This document shows, one piece after another, positions 28,744 through 37,292 of a stretch of 64,000 nucleotides of DNA (position 1 is its first letter; every line of letters starts with the position of its first letter). Origin of the DNA: Pseudobdellovibrio exovorus JSS. Its GTDB lineage: Bacteria > Bdellovibrionota > Bdellovibrionia > Bdellovibrionales > Bdellovibrionaceae. The notes under the pieces were generated by a model. That model did no database searches. It was not told where the DNA came from and saw nothing but the letters and a program-made list of their open reading frames with translations. The DNA is taken from NCBI RefSeq assembly GCF_000348725.1, contig NC_020813.1, forward strand, positions 1,526,248 through 1,590,247. The letters run 5' to 3'. A program made the translations under genes and the position numbers.

Positions 28744-29705
28744 TGAATTCAATCGTCATTTTTTTTAGATTTTTATTCTCTCATAAATGGAAGATTCTAT
28801 TTACCCTGAGCTTAACCATTGTATTTCTTGTCGTCCTATTTCCTTTAAGTGATTTAAATGATCTTGTGTCGTCTCAGGTATCCAAACAAACACAGAATCA
28901 AGTTTTCTTACAGTTTGATAAAATGTCTTTAAATCCTGTTCCGGTTTCATTATCTTTAGAAAATGTCTATGTTGAAACTCGCCAGCTTTCAGCACTCACA
29001 AGTGATGAGGTGCAAGTTCAGCCCTCTATCGCGGCCCTGCTCGCACGAAAACCCGGTGGCACTTTAACAGCTAAGGGATTCCTTAAAGGAAATGTTGAAG
29101 TCTCGTTAAAACCTGCCAATTCAAATGGTGGAGCAGAAAAATCTGAAATCCATTTATCAGCACAAAATATCAATTTAAAAGATGCCCGCGAAGTGGCGAA
29201 TATCAGTCTGCCGATCAAAGGACAGTTGAATATCGAATCCCATGCCATTGCCGATTTGACCATGGGCGAACAGCCTGAAATGGATCTGAATTTGCTAATC
29301 TCTAAATTTGAGTTACCAACAACAAGTGTATCTTTGCAGGACTTCGGACAACTCAGTCTTCCTGAACTTAAATTGGCACGTATTGAACTCAAAGGCCGCC
29401 TAGCCAATGGAAAATTCCAGATTGAGTCTGGAAAATTAGGGACAGCTCAAGATGAGTTTTACGGAGACGTCACAGGAAGTTTAAATCTTAGTTTTCAAAA
29501 CATGCAGGGACAAATTGTGCCGGTTATTGGGGCCTACGATCTGTCTTTAGATCTTAAAGCCGCCCAAAGCTTTCAAGACAAAGCTCGCTTTTTTCTGAGC
29601 TTTTTAGATGGGTACAAAGTTCAATCTGGAAGTACGGCCGCTTATAAATTCAAGGTCCAAGCTGCTGCTATGGGAATGCCTCCCCAGTTTATTCCCCTGA
29701 AATAA
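28740..29705 (+). CDS. gspN: Type II secretion protein GspN
   Basis: A 321-residue protein with one N-terminal membrane helix (about 17-38) and a beta-rich, AsmA-like periplasmic domain with repeated amphipathic strands ('SLSLENVYVETRQLSALTSDEV', 'GQLNIESHAIADLTMGE'). This agrees with the GspN family, an optional component found at the end of many gsp operons. Two consecutive ATGs are available; the first overlaps the gspM stop. It is the last gene of the operon. A structured intergenic region follows instead of a classical terminator. Confidence 0.85.
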   Translation: MMNSIVIFFRFLFSHKWKILFTLSLTIVFLVVLFPLSDLNDLVSSQVSKQTQNQVFLQFDKMSLNPVPVSLSLENVYVETRQLSALTSDEVQVQPSIAALLARKPGGTLTAKGFLKGNVEVSLKPANSNGGAEKSEIHLSAQNINLKDAREVANISLPIKGQLNIESHAIADLTMGEQPEMDLNLLISKFELPTTSVSLQDFGQLSLPELKLARIELKGRLANGKFQIESGKLGTAQDEFYGDVTGSLNLSFQNMQGQIVPVIGAYDLSLDLKAAQSFQDKARFFLSFLDGYKVQSGSTAAYKFKVQAAAMGMPPQFIPLK

Positions 29706-29740
29706 ATACCCCCGTCTTTTTCGTCCGAAACTCAGACCTG

Positions 29741-29800
29741 ATATAGGCCATTTGGCTTTTTATCCGCCTACAGATTAGGCTTTTCCATTGCAGCCTATAT
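29741..29800. promoter_or_regulatory. Structured element between gspN and ssb
   Basis: An outer inverted repeat (ATATAGGC at 29741-29748, GCCTATAT at 29793-29800) encloses a second perfect one (GCCTA cagat TAGGC). Directly after it is a tandem direct repeat, ATGCACATG-ATGCACAT. It could be an RNA structure ending the gsp transcript or a control site for ssb. No known riboswitch was recognised. Confidence 0.4.
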
Positions 29801-29884
29801 GCACATGATGCACATTACTGTAGCATCTCAAATTCGTTATTGACTCGAGGAACGCTGAACAGGAAAACATACACGGGAGGGCAT

Positions 29885-30322
29885 ATGTCTGGAGTTAACA
29901 AAGTTATTATTATTGGTCGTTTAGGTCAGGATCCTGAAATGAAGGCTGTCGGCCAAGGAGCTACTGTTACACGTTTAAATGTAGCAACAAGCGAAAATTG
30001 GACTGGAAAAGATGGTCAAAAACAAGAGCGTACAGAATGGCACCGCATTGTTGTATGGGGTAAATTAGCTGAAATCTGCGGTAAATACTTAGCAAAAGGT
30101 CGCCAAGTTTACGTAGAAGGTCGCTTACAAACTCGTTCTTGGGAAGACAATGGTCAAAAGAAATACACAACTGAAATCGTAGCGAACACAGTTCAGTTCT
30201 TAGGTTCTGCAGGAGCTGAATCATCAGCAAATAACTCTGCACAATCTTCTGGTGGAGACTTCAACTTTGCTGATTTCGGACCAGAACCTTCATTCAACCA
30301 AAACGAAGATATTCCATTCTAA
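29885..30322 (+). CDS. ssb: Single-stranded DNA-binding protein
   Basis: A 145-residue protein that coats single-stranded DNA in replication, recombination and repair. The OB fold is evident ([20 protein letters not shown] at the start, '[37 protein letters not shown]'). A short disordered linker then leads to the acidic tip [16 protein letters not shown], which recruits partner proteins. I chose the ATG preceded by GGGAGGGC, the strongest Shine-Dalgarno sequence nearby; a longer frame reads into the leader. A strong terminator follows 28 bases after the stop. Confidence 0.97.
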   Translation: MSGVNKVIIIGRLGQDPEMKAVGQGATVTRLNVATSENWTGKDGQKQERTEWHRIVVWGKLAEICGKYLAKGRQVYVEGRLQTRSWEDNGQKKYTTEIVANTVQFLGSAGAESSANNSAQSSGGDFNFADFGPEPSFNQNEDIPF

Positions 30323-30349
30323 TTTAGAAAAACATTTTAAATGTCTTTG

Positions 30350-30390
30350 AATAAAGCCTTTTGTTAAGACAAAAGGCTTTATTTTTTTTA
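30350..30390 (+). terminator. Rho-independent terminator after ssb
   Basis: A perfect 15-bp stem (AATAAAGCCTTTTGT / ACAAAAGGCTTTATT) with a TAAG loop is followed by at least six T residues. One of the clearest terminators in the window. Confidence 0.95.
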
Positions 30391-30412
30391 TAAATGCACT
30401 CACAATAAATTT

Positions 30413-30736
30413 ATGAGTGCAGCAAAAAAAATATACACCGCCATCCTTACAACTGCTCTTTTAACAGCCTTTTCTTCTTGCAACCTTTACAGATCCGAAG
30501 ACAGAAAAGACTTTGAATCCAACTCAGCTAGCTTTCACGTTAAGAATCTTAAAGTTTCTAGCTGCTCACTTAACTCTGTTCGTAGCTACGCCACGGCTTC
30601 TAAGCTTATTACAGTTTCCAATGGGGGCTATGATCGACAAGACTCCGTTTTCCTGTGGGAATATCAAATCAACAATCAATCTGTCTTTGAAACGGATAAC
30701 TTAAAAGGCACATACTGCCTTTATGACAACACATAA
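30413..30736 (+). CDS. Small hypothetical lipoprotein
   Basis: A 107-residue protein with a lipoprotein signal peptide (MSAAKKIYTAILTTALLTA, then FSSC with the lipidated Cys at 23). The mature part is polar, with two further cysteines (about 49 and 103) that could pair. I do not recognise a family. It starts 22 bases beyond the ssb terminator and ends nine bases before an outer-membrane barrel gene, so the two may share a transcript. Start ATG lacks a strong Shine-Dalgarno sequence. Confidence 0.7.
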   Translation: MSAAKKIYTAILTTALLTAFSSCNLYRSEDRKDFESNSASFHVKNLKVSSCSLNSVRSYATASKLITVSNGGYDRQDSVFLWEYQINNQSVFETDNLKGTYCLYDNT

Positions 30737-30745
30737 TAGGTAAGT

Positions 30746-31729
30746 ATGTTCTTCAATTCTCGTCTTTATCTTTCGACTTTATTACTTTCTTTGATCTTTT
30801 CTTTTTCTAATACGTCTCAGGCAGCGCGAATCATTCAACAACGTGACTCTAGAATTCTTGTCGAAGTAGACGCTACCGATCAAATCTTTGTTGATCAGAA
30901 ATTCCTTTTGATCAACAGTGAAAATAAACGCGTGGCTTTAGGTAGCGTCACTCAAGTTAAAAACAATCGTGCGATCCTTACTATTGAAAAAGGTCAGTAT
31001 ACGTCTCCGGCAACAATTCGTTTTGTAACGAATACGTCAACAGCCTCTACATCAACGCCCTCTGCTACCACCAATACCACATCAGAACCTATAATGGATG
31101 ATGCAAATAGCGTCTCTGAAGTTGGCACTATTACAGATGAACCCACAGGAAGACGACGCGCAGTTTATCGTGTGAATGCAAATAAGTTTTCGCTAGTTGC
31201 AACTTTATCTTCTAACAACATGATCACTAAACAAACAGACGGCTCTAACCCGACTCCCAATACAGAAGATGTAAATCTGAAAGGTTCATCAATTGGTTTG
31301 ACCGGAATTATGGATATGCCGGTAAACGATTGGCTAACAGTACGTGGTTCCCTTGGCTACGAGCCGTTCAATGTTACGGGGTCATCTCAGTTTCTGTCTT
31401 GTGATAAATTAACCTCTACAGACTGTAATGCCTACATCAACTATATCTCTGGTGGTGGCTACGCCAGATTCGATCTTACAAAAGGAAAATCACTTTTTTG
31501 GGTGGGCTTAGGTGGAACATTTAAGTTTCCTATGAGCAAAAAAACAACGGCTCTTCTGGAAGATGATATCAAAACTACTATGACAATTGCTGTGGCCACT
31601 GGAATGGATTTCTTTATCAGTAATAAGAATTTTATTCCGGCCTCTTTGGAATATCAGATGTTCCAAAGCTCAGATACAGTAAAAGCCAGCATCATCATGC
31701 TTCGCGCAGGTTACGGCTGGGCCTTTTAA
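30746..31729 (+). CDS. Putative outer-membrane beta-barrel protein
   Basis: A 327-residue exported protein. The signal peptide (residues 1-26, ending SQA) is followed by a small beta domain of about 60 residues ('ILVEVDATDQIFVDQKFLLINSE'), a Thr/Ser-rich linker near 93-115, and then alternating amphipathic strands. The last residues are GYGWAF with a terminal Phe, as expected for a barrel recognised by the Bam machinery. Function unknown. It is convergent with the cysteine-rich secreted gene, only 24 bases away. Confidence 0.7.
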   Translation: MFFNSRLYLSTLLLSLIFSFSNTSQAARIIQQRDSRILVEVDATDQIFVDQKFLLINSENKRVALGSVTQVKNNRAILTIEKGQYTSPATIRFVTNTSTASTSTPSATTNTTSEPIMDDANSVSEVGTITDEPTGRRRAVYRVNANKFSLVATLSSNNMITKQTDGSNPTPNTEDVNLKGSSIGLTGIMDMPVNDWLTVRGSLGYEPFNVTGSSQFLSCDKLTSTDCNAYINYISGGGYARFDLTKGKSLFWVGLGGTFKFPMSKKTTALLEDDIKTTMTIAVATGMDFFISNKNFIPASLEYQMFQSSDTVKASIIMLRAGYGWAF

Positions 31730-31753
31730 CTCGATTCAAAACTATTAACTTAA

Positions 31754-32122
31754 TTAATCCATTCCTGCTAGCTTACGTTCGATATTGTATCTTCTGATCT
31801 TAAGGTCACCACAATCCTCTGTCCATGCCTCGCAGGCCGACGGGCACTGACCATTACGAGTATTCGCCTCATTACAAAGAGTAAAAACGGTTATCGTATC
31901 ACGGCATGCTTTTTCAACTGTATTCAAACAGTAATTCCGCCTGACTTCTTTATTTTTACCACCGATTATAGGAAGACTTTCAATAAAGCCCGACTCATCC
32001 CCGATAAAAGGGGCATAAGCACCACCTTCACTATCAAGAATCACACTGTGTTCATTTTCTTCTGCAAATAAAATACTGGATGAGAATACGACAAGCAGAA
32101 GAGGTAAAAAGAATTTTTTCAC
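31754..32122 (-). CDS. Small cysteine-rich secreted protein (family member 1)
   Basis: A 122-residue protein with a clean Sec signal peptide (MKKFFLPLLLVVFSSSILFA). The mature part has six cysteines in the order YC, AC, LC, CP, AC, DC and ends in the block 'CPSACEAWTEDCGDL'. The same six-cysteine pattern recurs in a second gene at 59343-59804, so the two are paralogs of a secreted family I cannot name. The even cysteine count suggests three disulfides. The start is GTG with GGGGAG upstream. It has its own upstream region of about 150 AT-rich bases. Confidence 0.75.
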   Translation of the reverse strand: MKKFFLPLLLVVFSSSILFAEENEHSVILDSEGGAYAPFIGDESGFIESLPIIGGKNKEVRRNYCLNTVEKACRDTITVFTLCNEANTRNGQCPSACEAWTEDCGDLKIRRYNIERKLAGMD

Positions 32123-32270
32123 AAAACTCCCCTTAGTCTTTACTGACTGAATATTTAATATATTATCGACATCTACTCGAAAAAACTAAGACAATTGCTC
32201 TATTTTTTATATTTTTTCAGGATTTATGTTCTCTTTTGAAACACTCTTCATCGTTAAATGAACGACTCAA

Positions 32271-34487
32271 TTAACCGCTGATACGTTGAACGTTGATCAC
32301 GCCTTTGATTTTTTGTAGGGATAAAACGGCATTCGATAACTGAGCGACGTCTTTAACAGAAATCTCGAACAGACAGACCGCTTTTTTATCACGTGTCGTG
32401 CGAATTTGAGCTGAATCGATATTGATCCCCTGAGAAGCAAAAGACTCGGTCATCAGCTTCAGAAGACCTTGAATATCCTGAGAGATCACTTCCAATTTTA
32501 CCTGACGTTCCTGTCCATCTTGCGCTGATTTCGACGTCCACTCGACATCGACCCGTCTGATCTGATCATTTTCGAATACTTTTTTACAGCTCGAGCGATG
32601 AACGATAATCCCTTTACCACGACTGATAAATCCTGTAATCGGGTCCCCCGGAATTGGACTACAACACTTAGCAAAATGCACCAGAACATCATCCATACCA
32701 TCAACTGCGATAATGGAATTTGTACGACGCATTTTAGCTTTAGCCGACTTCACCAATCTTTCCATGATGGTCGAATCAGGAGTTTTCTCGGCCTCTTTTT
32801 GAATAGCTTCAGGGCTTAGATTTTTAACAAGTAAATTCGGTTCGAACTTTCCGTAACCGACACGGGCATACAGCTCTTCAAGATCGACAATTCCACTTTC
32901 TTTCATGTATTTGTCAAACTCAGGGCCTTTTAGATATTTTGCTGCTGCCATTCCAAATTTTCGGAATTCTTTTTCGACTATATCTTTACCCATCACAATC
33001 GCATTACGTCTTTGCTCTTCTTTAACAAACTGACGGATGCGTGATTTTGCTTTAGTCGTAACAACAAATTTCAACCAATCTTTCGATGGTGTTTGCGTTT
33101 TAGATGTTAGAATTTCAACGCGGTCACCATTTTCTAAATGATGTTTCAATGGAACCATACGTCCATTCACCCGCGCTCCGGTACACATGCCACCTAAATT
33201 AGTATGAATAGCGTAAGCTAAGTCCACAGGTGTCGCTTGATCTGGAAGTTCGATCACATCCCCTTTAGGGGTAAAGACATAAATATCTTTTTCAGCCAAA
33301 CCTGTTTTGATAGTATCCAAAAACTCATCTGGTGCATCACCTGATTGATTCAGAGCCACTAAGTCTCTTAACCAATTAGCTTTGTTCAGCTCTTCCTGAT
33401 TAAGGTTGCCACGCTCTTTATAATTCCAGTGCGCCGCAATCCCTTTTTCAGCGATCAAATGCATTTCTTCAGTTCTGATTTGAATCTCGATACGATCCCC
33501 ACCCGGCCCAATAACTGTCGTATGCAGTGACTGATAGTTATTCGACTTTGGCATCGCGATGAAGTCTTTAAAGCGACCTGGGATCGGCTTCCAAATCGAG
33601 TGGATGTAGCCAAGGGCTTCGTAACACTCAACGACAGTGTTGACGATAATACGGAAAGCCAAGACATCGTAGATCTGATCATAGGTCAAATTACGAGCCG
33701 TCATCTTACGATAAATGGACCATAAATGCTTTGAACGACCATAGATTTTAAAATTCTTAATCGTACTTTTAGCTAAAGAATCCGTAACACTTTTTTTAAC
33801 TTCTTCGATATAGCGCTGTGTTTCGTGTTCGGTCTTTTTAATCGTTTGAACTAATTCATAATACTTATCTGGTCGCGAATAACGGAAACACAGGTCTTCA
33901 AGTTCGATCTTTAAAGCACTGATACCGATACGACCCGCAAGAGGACAGTAGATTTCAAGAGTCTCTTGCGCGATACGCTCTTGTTTTTCATAGGGCATAT
34001 GATTCAGCGTACGAATATTATGAAGACGATCACATAGCTTCACTAACACCACACGAACATCTTTACCCATGGCAATGATCATCTTACGAATGTTTTCGCC
34101 TTGTTTTTCAAAGCTGTTCCTGAAGTTCATTTGACCAATTTTAGTGACCCCATCCACTAAGGAGGCCACCGTGTCACCAAATTCTCTTTTGATATCCTCT
34201 AAAGTCACTTCTGTGTCTTCTACAGTGTCATGCAGAAGTCCGGTTACGATTGTATCGATATCCAATTTTAAATCAGCTAAGATACCAGCCACATTTAATG
34301 GGTGCGAGATATAGGGCTCGCCTGAACGACGTAATTGTCCTTCATGGGCTTTCTCAGAAAACTCATAGGCTTTTTCAATAATGTGTACAGGAGCTGTGGG
34401 ATGGTATGACTTAACTTTTTCGCAGAGTTCGGCCACGTTTTTAATGGGTTTTTGTGGCAGTCTATCGTCGTTGAGAATCTCTGACAT
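32271..34487 (-). CDS. rsh: Bifunctional (p)ppGpp synthetase/hydrolase (RelA/SpoT homolog)
   Basis: A 738-residue enzyme that makes and degrades the stringent-response alarmone. It has an HD hydrolase domain with HDTVED (about residues 70-90), a synthetase domain ('YQSLHTTVIGPGG', 'EIQIRTEEMHLIAEKGIAAHW'), a TGS domain ('IYVFTPKGDVIELPD'), a conserved-cysteine region ('CCSPIPGDPITGFISRGKGI') and a C-terminal ACT domain. Both catalytic halves look intact. I chose the ATG encoding MSEILNDD; a TTG seven codons upstream is the alternative. It lies downstream of gmk-rpoZ, as in many proteobacteria, but a terminator separates rpoZ from it. Confidence 0.97.
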   Translation of the reverse strand: MSEILNDDRLPQKPIKNVAELCEKVKSYHPTAPVHIIEKAYEFSEKAHEGQLRRSGEPYISHPLNVAGILADLKLDIDTIVTGLLHDTVEDTEVTLEDIKREFGDTVASLVDGVTKIGQMNFRNSFEKQGENIRKMIIAMGKDVRVVLVKLCDRLHNIRTLNHMPYEKQERIAQETLEIYCPLAGRIGISALKIELEDLCFRYSRPDKYYELVQTIKKTEHETQRYIEEVKKSVTDSLAKSTIKNFKIYGRSKHLWSIYRKMTARNLTYDQIYDVLAFRIIVNTVVECYEALGYIHSIWKPIPGRFKDFIAMPKSNNYQSLHTTVIGPGGDRIEIQIRTEEMHLIAEKGIAAHWNYKERGNLNQEELNKANWLRDLVALNQSGDAPDEFLDTIKTGLAEKDIYVFTPKGDVIELPDQATPVDLAYAIHTNLGGMCTGARVNGRMVPLKHHLENGDRVEILTSKTQTPSKDWLKFVVTTKAKSRIRQFVKEEQRRNAIVMGKDIVEKEFRKFGMAAAKYLKGPEFDKYMKESGIVDLEELYARVGYGKFEPNLLVKNLSPEAIQKEAEKTPDSTIMERLVKSAKAKMRRTNSIIAVDGMDDVLVHFAKCCSPIPGDPITGFISRGKGIIVHRSSCKKVFENDQIRRVDVEWTSKSAQDGQERQVKLEVISQDIQGLLKLMTESFASQGINIDSAQIRTTRDKKAVCLFEISVKDVAQLSNAVLSLQKIKGVINVQRISG

Positions 34488-34506
34488 TATCAGCTCATTA
34501 TAGAAC

Positions 34507-34535
34507 AAAAAAACCCGCCATTTAAGCGGGCTTTT
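34507..34535 (-). terminator. Terminator after rpoZ
   Basis: On the minus strand an 8-bp stem with core CCCGC/GCGGG (one G-U pair) is followed by seven T residues. It lies between rpoZ and rsh and would limit read-through into rsh. Confidence 0.8.
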
Positions 34536-34581
34536 CGAAATTGATTAAATACGGACTAAAGAGTAGTCCGCCATCAATAGA

Positions 34582-34821
34582 CTACTTATTAAGATCCTTA
34601 AGCATCTCAGTTTGCGCCGTTTGTGGATCGATCTTAGATTCAAAACCCACATTGCCGATCGCCACTTCACGTAATGAATTTACAATGTATTTATTGTTTT
34701 TAGTGGCAACAGTGCAGTCGCTACCCTTTAGAAGTTGTTTAGCTCTTTTCGCTACCAACAAAACCAAAGCAAAACGGTTCGGAACCTTATCCATACAATC
34801 TTCAACCGTTACACGAGCCAT
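34582..34821 (-). CDS. rpoZ: RNA polymerase omega subunit
   Basis: A 79-residue protein that helps assemble RNA polymerase around the beta-prime subunit. The N-terminal [30 protein letters not shown] is the conserved omega motif. The ATG used has GGAGG eight bases upstream; a longer frame adds eleven unlike residues. It follows gmk by about 50 bases, the common gmk-rpoZ arrangement. A terminator lies 47 bases after its stop. Confidence 0.96.
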   Translation of the reverse strand: MARVTVEDCMDKVPNRFALVLLVAKRAKQLLKGSDCTVATKNNKYIVNSLREVAIGNVGFESKIDPQTAQTEMLKDLNK

Positions 34822-34870
34822 AGGTACACCTCCACCAAAATATGACAAGAACAAGTCTGATAAAATAGCG

Positions 34871-35428
34871 CTAAGCTATCCAATTCTCAACTATTTTTTT
34901 GAATTCAGCGTAGGATCTTTCGAAGTCATCGTTGATGATCTGAACATCGAACTCGTGCGCCTTTTTCATCTCTTTTTCGGCATTTTTCATGCGAACATCA
35001 AGATCTGGTGGCGCTCCACCGTCTCGTTTTATAACGCGTCGCTTCAGTTCGTCAATGGACGGAGGCATAATAAACACAGTTTTGGCGTCAGGGAATTTAC
35101 CTTTGAACGTCTCTACCCCTTGGATATCGATGTCCATAATGACCACCTTATCCTTAGCCCATGCTAGCTGGATTTGCTCGTAAGACGTTCCATACATATT
35201 CGTATGAACCTGAGCCCACTCGATAAAGAAACCTTCTGTGATCTTTTTTTCGAACTCTTCACGGGAAATAAAGAAATAAGGCTTTCCATGACTTTCATGA
35301 TGTCTCATTTCACGAGTCGTATAGGTAATAATATCATGTAAACGACTATCTTCAGCCGCTAGGCGCTCAACAAAACTGCTTTTTCCTGCGCCGCTGGGTG
35401 CAGCCACTATGATCATCTTCGTCTTCAT
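34871..35428 (-). CDS. gmk: Guanylate kinase
   Basis: A 185-residue nucleotide kinase converting GMP to GDP. The P-loop [10 protein letters not shown] starts near residue 9, and the GMP-binding region '[24 protein letters not shown]' follows. It is at the short end of the family (E. coli has 207 residues), with the C-terminus ending soon after the final helix. Its start overlaps the yicC stop by four bases (ATGA), so the two are coupled. Confidence 0.96.
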   Translation of the reverse strand: MKTKMIIVAAPSGAGKSSFVERLAAEDSRLHDIITYTTREMRHHESHGKPYFFISREEFEKKITEGFFIEWAQVHTNMYGTSYEQIQLAWAKDKVVIMDIDIQGVETFKGKFPDAKTVFIMPPSIDELKRRVIKRDGGAPPDLDVRMKNAEKEMKKAHEFDVQIINDDFERSYAEFKKIVENWIA

Positions 35429-36315
35429 TCGATATTCTGTACTTGCTCTCTAATACGTTCGATTAATGTTTTTGCTTCAACAACAGATTCCGTAATTCCG
35501 GCCACCTGACTTTTTGAACCGATGGTATTCACTTCACGCAGAAGCTCTTGAGTGTAGAAATCCAGTTTCTTACCTTCTACGACTGGCATCTCAATCAACT
35601 TATCGAAGTTCTTAATGTGTTCCGTTAATCGTGTTATTTCCTCATTGATATCGGCTTTTTCTAACTGAATTACAATCTCTTGTGAAATGCGTTGTGGATC
35701 CATTTGCTGGCCTGCCACTTCTTTAGGAAGACGTGACTTCACTTTCGACTCAAATCGCTCTTGTAAAAGCTTATTTGCCTCATCTCTCATCTTTGAGACG
35801 CGGCCAATGTGTTTTTGCAAATCTTTTAAGTTTTTCTGTAGATCTTTTTTAAGTGCTGCACCTTCACGCACTCTTTCTGCATCAAACTTTTTCAATGCAC
35901 CTTCGAAAGCTTTTTTTAATAAGCTCAACTCATTAGCCGAGATGGCATCTGACTCTTCAAACTGAATCACTTCCGGCTGTTTGCTGATTTGCTCTAAACG
36001 AACATTTTCATTTAAACGCAGCTCAGATGATAATTTTTTAAAAGCTTTTAAATATTCGTGAGCCAATTTCAAATTCACAGAAATTCGTCCGCTACTCACT
36101 GAACTTTTCGTTTTACGTAAAACGTAAACATCCGCAGTGCCTCTAAGCACACTGCTGGAAAATTTCTTTTTGAGTTCTATTTCGTAAGGAAAGTAACCTC
36201 GAGGAAGATGAAATCTGGTTTCTAAAAATCTTCCATTCACCGCGCGAATACTGACTTCAATGGAAACTTCATTGTTTTGTGTTCGGAAATTACCGAAACC
36301 GGTCATACTTTTCAT
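35425..36315 (-). CDS. yicC: YicC family endoribonuclease
   Basis: A 296-residue protein. The N-terminus MKSMTGFGNFRTQNNEVSIEVSIRAVNGRFLET and the C-terminal 'LDFYTQELLREVNTIGSKSQ' are hallmark YicC motifs. YicC proteins were shown in E. coli to be RNA endonucleases acting on small RNAs; the exact targets here are unknown. In many bacteria yicC precedes gmk, as seen here with a four-base overlap. The middle third is helix-rich and charged, probably coiled coil. Confidence 0.94.
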   Translation of the reverse strand: MKSMTGFGNFRTQNNEVSIEVSIRAVNGRFLETRFHLPRGYFPYEIELKKKFSSSVLRGTADVYVLRKTKSSVSSGRISVNLKLAHEYLKAFKKLSSELRLNENVRLEQISKQPEVIQFEESDAISANELSLLKKAFEGALKKFDAERVREGAALKKDLQKNLKDLQKHIGRVSKMRDEANKLLQERFESKVKSRLPKEVAGQQMDPQRISQEIVIQLEKADINEEITRLTEHIKNFDKLIEMPVVEGKKLDFYTQELLREVNTIGSKSQVAGITESVVEAKTLIERIREQVQNIE

Positions 36316-36353
36316 TTACATATTATGCTTTTTGAGCCCCAAAAGGGTCAAAC

Positions 36354-37292
36354 TCAAGATAGAAACTGATCTAGCTTTTGCTGTAATAAATCGAGGCTCT
36401 GTTTATCTTGTTTGGACCAAAGTATTGAGTCATCACGCTTGAACCATGTCTTTTGCTTCTTGATAAGCTGCATGGTGCCTTGCTGAATAGCTTCACTGAG
36501 CCACTCACGTGACTTGCCTTCTTGGATAAATTCAACAGTTTGACGGTATCCCACACTACTTAACGGCGCCCACGTGTCGTGGCCTTGCTGAAGAAAATTC
36601 TGCGTCTCTTCAATGATTCCCTCAGCGATCATTTTATCTGTGCGCATTTGTACGCGCGTCACATAATCTGACTTATCAAAATCAAATCCCACTTTTATAA
36701 AGTTATACGGAAGTGCATTCTTATTTTTTTCCGGAGTCGATTTCAGATCCGATGTTGTTTTACCTGTATAGCGAATGATCTCGATAGCGCGCACTAGGCG
36801 AAAATGATCATTCACATGGATTTTACTGCTGGGATCTAATTTCAATAGCTCTGCATGTAAAGCTTCGGCTCCACGCTCGTGTAACTCTTTTTCTATTTCT
36901 TCACGGAACTCTTGTGGTATTGAAACAACGTCAAACATACCTTTTTCTAAGGCCTGAATATAAAAACCCGTTCCACCCACAATAAAAACAGGTCCCCGAA
37001 AGTTTTGCTGTTCAATAAGTTGATAGAAATCCCGAAGATATCCTCCGGCCGTCATTTCATTTGGAGCCTCAACATAAGAATACAGGAAATGAGGTGCTAA
37101 TTTTTTCTCAGACTCGCTAGGAGCCGCCGCTCCTACAATCAATCCTTTATAAAACTGCACGCTGTCGATATTAACAATAACTCCACCATAGCGCTGAGCC
37201 TGCTCAAGAGCCCATGCGCTCTTACCAGAAGCCGTCGGCCCCACGACAAAAATACACTTAAGATCTTTTGAACTCTTAATTGATTCGTCCAA
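36354..37292 (-). CDS. miaA: tRNA dimethylallyltransferase
   Basis: Adds a dimethylallyl group to A37 of tRNAs that read codons starting with U. The P-loop GPTASGKSAWALEQ, the substrate motif NIDSVQFYKG (DSXQ type), 'GGTGFYIQALEKG' and the C-terminal KKQKTWFKRD all fit the family. The start is uncertain: no ATG lies just before the P-loop. I chose a TTG inside the end of mutL with GGAAAAG upstream, giving 312 residues. The next upstream ATGs (37343 and 37373) would add 17 or 27 unusual residues. The gene overlaps mutL by 17 bases in this reading. Confidence 0.92.
   Translation of the reverse strand: MDESIKSSKDLKCIFVVGPTASGKSAWALEQAQRYGGVIVNIDSVQFYKGLIVGAAAPSESEKKLAPHFLYSYVEAPNEMTAGGYLRDFYQLIEQQNFRGPVFIVGGTGFYIQALEKGMFDVVSIPQEFREEIEKELHERGAEALHAELLKLDPSSKIHVNDHFRLVRAIEIIRYTGKTTSDLKSTPEKNKNALPYNFIKVGFDFDKSDYVTRVQMRTDKMIAEGIIEETQNFLQQGHDTWAPLSSVGYRQTVEFIQEGKSREWLSEAIQQGTMQLIKKQKTWFKRDDSILWSKQDKQSLDLLQQKLDQFLS

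Noticed and set aside
29741..29884. LexA (SOS) box upstream of ssb
   Set aside because: A TTACTGTAG stretch looks partly right, but the full TTACN3GTAA pattern is absent.
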